This document shows, in pieces, positions 59,805 to 64,000 of a DNA stretch of 64,000 bases (the stretch's first letter is position 1; each line of letters opens with the position of its first letter). Source of the stretch: Blattamonas nauphoetae (Eukaryota; Preaxostyla; Oxymonadida). The notes below the pieces were generated by a model. The model saw nothing but the letters and a program-made list of their open reading frames with translations, searched no databases and was not told the DNA's origin. The stretch spans positions 62,001-126,000 of the forward strand of contig JARBJD010000065.1 of assembly GCA_033064195.1 (NCBI GenBank), in the 5' to 3' direction. A program made the translations under genes and the position numbers.

Positions 59805-62800
59805 ATGTCAAAATCAAAGAGCACCAAAGAATATTCTGTTGGCTCAATGTGTCTTGATATTCCTGTACTGTCCTCGTTTATTCCAGAGCAGTATGCTGAG
59901 TTTTCGCTCAGGACCAAAACAAGACGGAAGCAAGATGCGATTGACAACAATAAATGGAGTCTGTATTATACAGTGGCCATGCAACAAGCACCAAATTCTA
60001 TGACAGTCCCTTCTCAGAAGTTCAATCCGGAGACAGTCGCACAGAAAGCCCAATACTCATTCATCACATCTCGCCAGAAGAATCACAGACCGTCGAAGTT
60101 TCTGAGAATATATAAACTCTTTCGCCATCATCCACTCTTCCAGCTGATCCTTTTTGAGGTGATTCTCGCGATTGTTATTTCTGTTCTTTCATTCTTTCAA
60201 GATTGGATGACTGCTGTCCCCTTTTCGAAACTAAAACAGTGGTTCATCTCCCTCCCAAGTACTCACACTGGTTTACTTATCGCCCATATCGGATACAACA
60301 CATTTTTCTGTGTTCTCGCAGTGTTTATCACAGCTGCTCTCTCACCACAAGCAGGCTCAGGATCTGGAATTCCAGAGGTCATTGCTATTATGTCAGGCGT
60401 TCCTTTTCCACAGTTTCTGACTGTTAAGACTATGCTCGCCAAGATTATCGGTTCAATCTTTGCGCTTGCAGCTGGTCTGTTCATTGGTCGAGGCGGTCCA
60501 ATGAGCTCAGCTGGAATCATCTTTGCTTACCTAATGATGGAAAAAATCCCATTTTTCAGGACATTCCTTGAAACGGAATCTCTTAAACGATCATGCCTCA
60601 TTTTTGCTCTCGCTGTTGGTTATGCAACCACACTCTATTCGCCAATTGGAGGAGTCTTGTTTTCAATTGAACTTACATCATCGGCTTTCATGCCCCGACA
60701 GTATGGACGGACCTTTCTTGCTGCAGGCCTCGCTGGCATCATATTTCGATCGTTCTGGTACTTGAACTATACGCCTCTTGGCACACAGCCTGCATCACCT
60801 TTGTTCCCACATATATATGAACTTCCGTTGTTCATTGTTGTTGCTCTGATTTGCGGAGGAGTCGCTGCACTTTTCATTCGAATTGCAAAATTGGTCGCCA
60901 CGCTGTTTCGATGGTTAGAAAGTGTCGGAAAAGAGTCAGTTGTAACGTCACTTGACTTTCCAAAGCAAAATGTTGCATCATTTAGTGGAATCAAGTCTCA
61001 GACAATCATGCGGAGTGAGGAAGATCTCGATCGAAAAACTCCTCCCGTTCTTCGTCGAAAACAGAGTCTTAGAAACTTACGAGACTTAGTAAACTCTGAG
61101 ACTCTTCAATGGAGGGAGAATAGTCAAGTTGATATCAAAGAGGAAACAACCAACACAACAACAAAGTTCGAACCTCTCCAATTGAAACCCCTCAAACAAG
61201 GAATGACTCGAACAGAAAAAATCCAATTCAAGAACGAGCTGGGAAAGGATACTCCCAAAAAGGAGAAACGAGAACGATGGACGCGCAGATTGTCCAAATG
61301 GTGGTCCAACGTCTGGCGTCGTCTTCTGATCGGTTTTGTCGTCGCAGCGGTGAATGCAGCTCTTCATATTCCATATTATGTGTTCAATGTCGCAGGAAAG
61401 AGCGGCACAAGGATTTATATGGACTTAATGAGCACGACGCTTCCGTCGGAATATCTGTCTTCATTTGGCGGGAAAATCAATTTATTTGGAACATTGGGTT
61501 TGATTTTTGCAATCAAATTCTTCAACATGCCATTCTGCATGCAAACTGCTATTCCAGCGGGCATAGCGATGCCGTCGTTGGTGACAGGAGCTCTCATCGG
61601 AAGAATCATCGGCGAAGGTCTTCACTCCATCTCTCCGCTCAATTTTCGTGATCCTGAGATTTATGCGGCGGTTGGTGCGTGTGCATTTCTGGCGGGGACA
61701 ACGCAGACCATCTCCACCGCTCTTCTTGTCATGGAATCGACTTGCATGCCGAACATTGGACTCGCCTGTGTGATTGGCGCTCTTTGTGGTCACTACATCT
61801 CCAAATTCTTTGGCGGAAGTCTTTTCGACATGGTCCGGAACTTCAAAAAGATCCCTGGAATCAAATCGATCCTTCCTGATTCCTGCCTTCCGTACATCAG
61901 GACTGTGCGAGATCTCATGAAACCCAACACGATTTTTCTTACACCACGACCCACATTGAGAGAGATCAGAGCAGCTGAAAAAGGGGCGAGACTGATGAAA
62001 GCGAGTTGCATCCCTCTAATCCGATCCAAATCGGATCCTGTTCTGATCGGAGCAGTGACGATCCAATCAATCCAACATCTTCTCGGAAATCGAACAATTC
62101 TCGAACGAGCTATTTTGGCGTCGCTGGACGTTCCTCCGATGATCTCGTCAGAGTTTGTGAAAGGAAGAGAAGGCGTGTCTGACAAAAAACGGTTTGTAGA
62201 AGCCCAACACACGCTGAAGAGGAATCGACAGCGAGCGAAAGAACGAGTGAGAGAAACAGGAGAACATGGGCGAGATCGGAAAGATCGGTTCCTGCATTCC
62301 CACATCCAACAATTCGAGCCAACTCTGTTCACTCCATCTTCTGTCCTCGCTGGATCCCATCCGCCTTCTCGTTTAGCGTCTCCATCGAACATGTTTCTGA
62401 GCAAGCAAAGACATGGAATACCAGGAGACACAGCTCATCTTCCGCACCATCCAGACTTCCGCATCAAATCAACCTCACCCATGTCACTCTCTCAACACTC
62501 GAATCTGAGTCTGAGTGGAAATCAAGGAGAGGAGGTGTTGTGTTGGGATTGGAATGGCCAAACAGAATCTGTTGACATTTCTCGAATCTTGCCAAAGCCG
62601 CTCATGTTCCATGGCTTCGTCAATCCCGCTGTTTCGAGAGTCAACTCATTCTTCTGTCAAGGCGAAGAGAATAAAGATGCTCTGAAGAAGGATGTGGTCG
62701 TTGATGAAGAGGATTGTGATCAACAGAAAGATGAGAATCTGTTAAGTCCAATGCCAACGCTCCCAAAACTGTCATCTCCTCAAACAACCTCTGAAGACCA

Positions 62801-63458
62801 TCAACCACCTCATTCCCTCCCTCGCTCGTTTGTGACTCGCTTCACTCTCGACGTCACGGCCCCTGCCAACCCCGAAATCATCCAACCAATCATCCACCAC
62901 ACAGACTCTCCCATGAACAAACACTCAAAAGATTCTGATTCATGTTCGAGTTCGAATTCGGACGCACAATCACCAAAGATTTCGTCGAGTGACATTCTTT
63001 TACAACAGAAGCACTTCGCCTCTCATCGAACATTCCGAGAGACACATGCAATATCTCAACACATTCTGGCGAAGATGGAATCGATCGCCGACGACGAAGA
63101 AGCGTGGAAAGCAATGATCCGCCAGAAGAAGAAAAACGAAGAGAAAGACGAAGGCTGTGCAGTGATCGAAATGAACGACCAGTGGGTCCTGATTGACCGC
63201 GCTCCGTTTGAACTGTCTGTGGAGACAACACTGAACAAGGCACAAGGCGTGTTCGTCATGCTCGCTTTGGATTTCTGCATCGTCGTCGAGCAAGGAGTGT
63301 ATTGTGGGCTGCTCTTCAGAAGTGATTTTGAGCAAGTGTTCAGAACAGAGTATGACGTTGTGGAGAGACGATTGATTGAGAAGGAGAAGAAAAGGGCGGA
63401 GAAGAAGAAGAGAAAGAGGGAGAGGAAGACGGATGAGGACGAAATGGAGGAGAAATGA
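59805..63458 (+). CDS. CLC chloride channel/transporter with CBS domains, gating Glu replaced
   Basis: Single exon, 1,217 aa, ATG 59805. The membrane core begins near residue 110 and keeps the three CLC signature regions. GSGIPEV lies near residues 186-192. GRGGPMSSAG lies near 228-237. The third region includes AIPAGIAMPSLVTGALIGR. SPIGGVLFSIELTSS and GACAFLAGTTQTISTALLV are also typical. A cytosolic insertion of about 110 residues (about 385-500) splits the core. Two CBS domains follow: residues about 698-765 (VRDLMKPNTIFLTPRP) and about 1125-1185 (FVMLALDFCIVVEQGVYCGL), separated by a long disordered linker. In the second signature the usual GK/REGP is GRGGP, so Gly230 stands where the gating glutamate sits in H+/Cl- exchangers. 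By analogy with CLC variants lacking that Glu, it is more likely a channel or uncoupled transporter than an exchanger. Confidence 0.92.
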   Translation: MSKSKSTKEYSVGSMCLDIPVLSSFIPEQYAEFSLRTKTRRKQDAIDNNKWSLYYTVAMQQAPNSMTVPSQKFNPETVAQKAQYSFITSRQKNHRPSKFLRIYKLFRHHPLFQLILFEVILAIVISVLSFFQDWMTAVPFSKLKQWFISLPSTHTGLLIAHIGYNTFFCVLAVFITAALSPQAGSGSGIPEVIAIMSGVPFPQFLTVKTMLAKIIGSIFALAAGLFIGRGGPMSSAGIIFAYLMMEKIPFFRTFLETESLKRSCLIFALAVGYATTLYSPIGGVLFSIELTSSAFMPRQYGRTFLAAGLAGIIFRSFWYLNYTPLGTQPASPLFPHIYELPLFIVVALICGGVAALFIRIAKLVATLFRWLESVGKESVVTSLDFPKQNVASFSGIKSQTIMRSEEDLDRKTPPVLRRKQSLRNLRDLVNSETLQWRENSQVDIKEETTNTTTKFEPLQLKPLKQGMTRTEKIQFKNELGKDTPKKEKRERWTRRLSKWWSNVWRRLLIGFVVAAVNAALHIPYYVFNVAGKSGTRIYMDLMSTTLPSEYLSSFGGKINLFGTLGLIFAIKFFNMPFCMQTAIPAGIAMPSLVTGALIGRIIGEGLHSISPLNFRDPEIYAAVGACAFLAGTTQTISTALLVMESTCMPNIGLACVIGALCGHYISKFFGGSLFDMVRNFKKIPGIKSILPDSCLPYIRTVRDLMKPNTIFLTPRPTLREIRAAEKGARLMKASCIPLIRSKSDPVLIGAVTIQSIQHLLGNRTILERAILASLDVPPMISSEFVKGREGVSDKKRFVEAQHTLKRNRQRAKERVRETGEHGRDRKDRFLHSHIQQFEPTLFTPSSVLAGSHPPSRLASPSNMFLSKQRHGIPGDTAHLPHHPDFRIKSTSPMSLSQHSNLSLSGNQGEEVLCWDWNGQTESVDISRILPKPLMFHGFVNPAVSRVNSFFCQGEENKDALKKDVVVDEEDCDQQKDENLLSPMPTLPKLSSPQTTSEDHQPPHSLPRSFVTRFTLDVTAPANPEIIQPIIHHTDSPMNKHSKDSDSCSSSNSDAQSPKISSSDILLQQKHFASHRTFRETHAISQHILAKMESIADDEEAWKAMIRQKKKNEEKDEGCAVIEMNDQWVLIDRAPFELSVETTLNKAQGVFVMLALDFCIVVEQGVYCGLLFRSDFEQVFRTEYDVVERRLIEKEKKRAEKKKRKRERKTDEDEMEEK

Positions 63459-64000
63459 AATGTTCGGAGGATTCGAGAGAATCGACAGGAACTCTGATGG
63501 AATATCAGATTGATGCAGAGGAGGAGATGTCCAACGTTTCTGGGAATTGCGCTGGGTCAGATTGTTGATTTATGTTCGTTTGAGTGTCGGTTTCCCACTC
63601 ACAAAACCAAACCATGAACAGAACCCAGAAACATAGATACACTATTCACTCGACATCTCTTCGCGGAATCTTAACACTTTGTTTTGAAAGAAATGGAACA
63701 ATTCAAATGAAATGATACGTTTTTCGTTGTTAATTTCTAAATGTTCACAGAAAGTGGAGATTAGTTGGACAACTCACTTCATTTACGCTTTTGTGTGGAC
63801 GATGTATTGAGAATGGGATGAAAAAACAGAAGAGAAATGCGTTGTTTCGTGAGATGGGAACAATCAATGAAATGAAACTGAATGTGAAGGTGTGAATGGA
63901 ATCTGACTCCCTCTAATCATACACCCTGCTCAAGTTTGCCCCACAGAAGTTCATCATCACTTTTGATTGTGCTGTGATGTTGCTCTCATACAGGGTGGCC
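63459..64000. other. 3' flank and intergenic, no gene seen
   Basis: No coding region or RNA gene recognised to the end of the window. Confidence 0.45.

Overview
This window looks like nuclear DNA from a compact, intron-bearing protist. The best guess is an oxymonad (Preaxostyla), perhaps Blattamonas-like. The grounds are indirect: tiny GT-AG introns (31-80 bp in most models), very short intergenic gaps, giant right-handed beta-helix surface proteins (one with a membrane-tethered degenerate kinase), and long K/E/R-rich coiled-coil proteins. TAA, TAG and TGA all appear to act as stops, which argues against the UAA/UAG=Gln code of the oxymonad Streblomastix. The organism is an inference; no species marker was seen. 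No rRNA, tRNA, CRISPR, retroelement or virus-like element was recognised.

Layout. Bases 370-24,909 are a dense run of seven intact genes: a membrane thioredoxin/PDI-like protein (-), a 1,823-aa coiled-coil protein (+), a Fic-fold type II membrane protein (-), a cathepsin-like/PSI surface protein with seven exons (-), a beta-helix surface protein (+), a multipass membrane coiled-coil protein (-) and an unrecognised 619-aa protein (-). Bases 25,000-40,300 are mostly decayed. They hold an intact Mps1/TTK-like kinase gene (30,181-31,983), a damaged DeSI/PPPDE gene divergent from it, kinase fragments, pseudogenes of unknown families and odd short repeats. Bases 40,365-42,726 carry a SET-domain gene and an eight-finger C2H2 gene that may form one fusion. 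Bases 44,144-53,259 are one giant beta-helix/TM/pseudokinase gene with two reading-frame breaks. Bases 54,195-59,680 are a second, shortened copy of block 22,975-32,040; each of its three genes has one visible in-frame stop. Bases 59,805-63,458 encode a CLC chloride channel/transporter.

Theme. An unusual share of the enzyme-fold or transporter genes have lost the residues that define activity: Fic (HPFxxGNGR degenerate), papain-like (Cys to Thr, His and Asn gone, no propeptide), SET (NHSC degenerate), receptor pseudokinase (no HRD, no DFG), DeSI (Cys to Ser) and CLC (gating Glu to Gly). The Mps1 kinase at 30,181-31,983 keeps its motifs. Several of these proteins have signal peptides or membrane anchors, so the window suggests a surface/endomembrane set in which old catalytic folds are kept as binding or structural modules. 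That functional reading is inference; the residue changes are read directly from the sequence.
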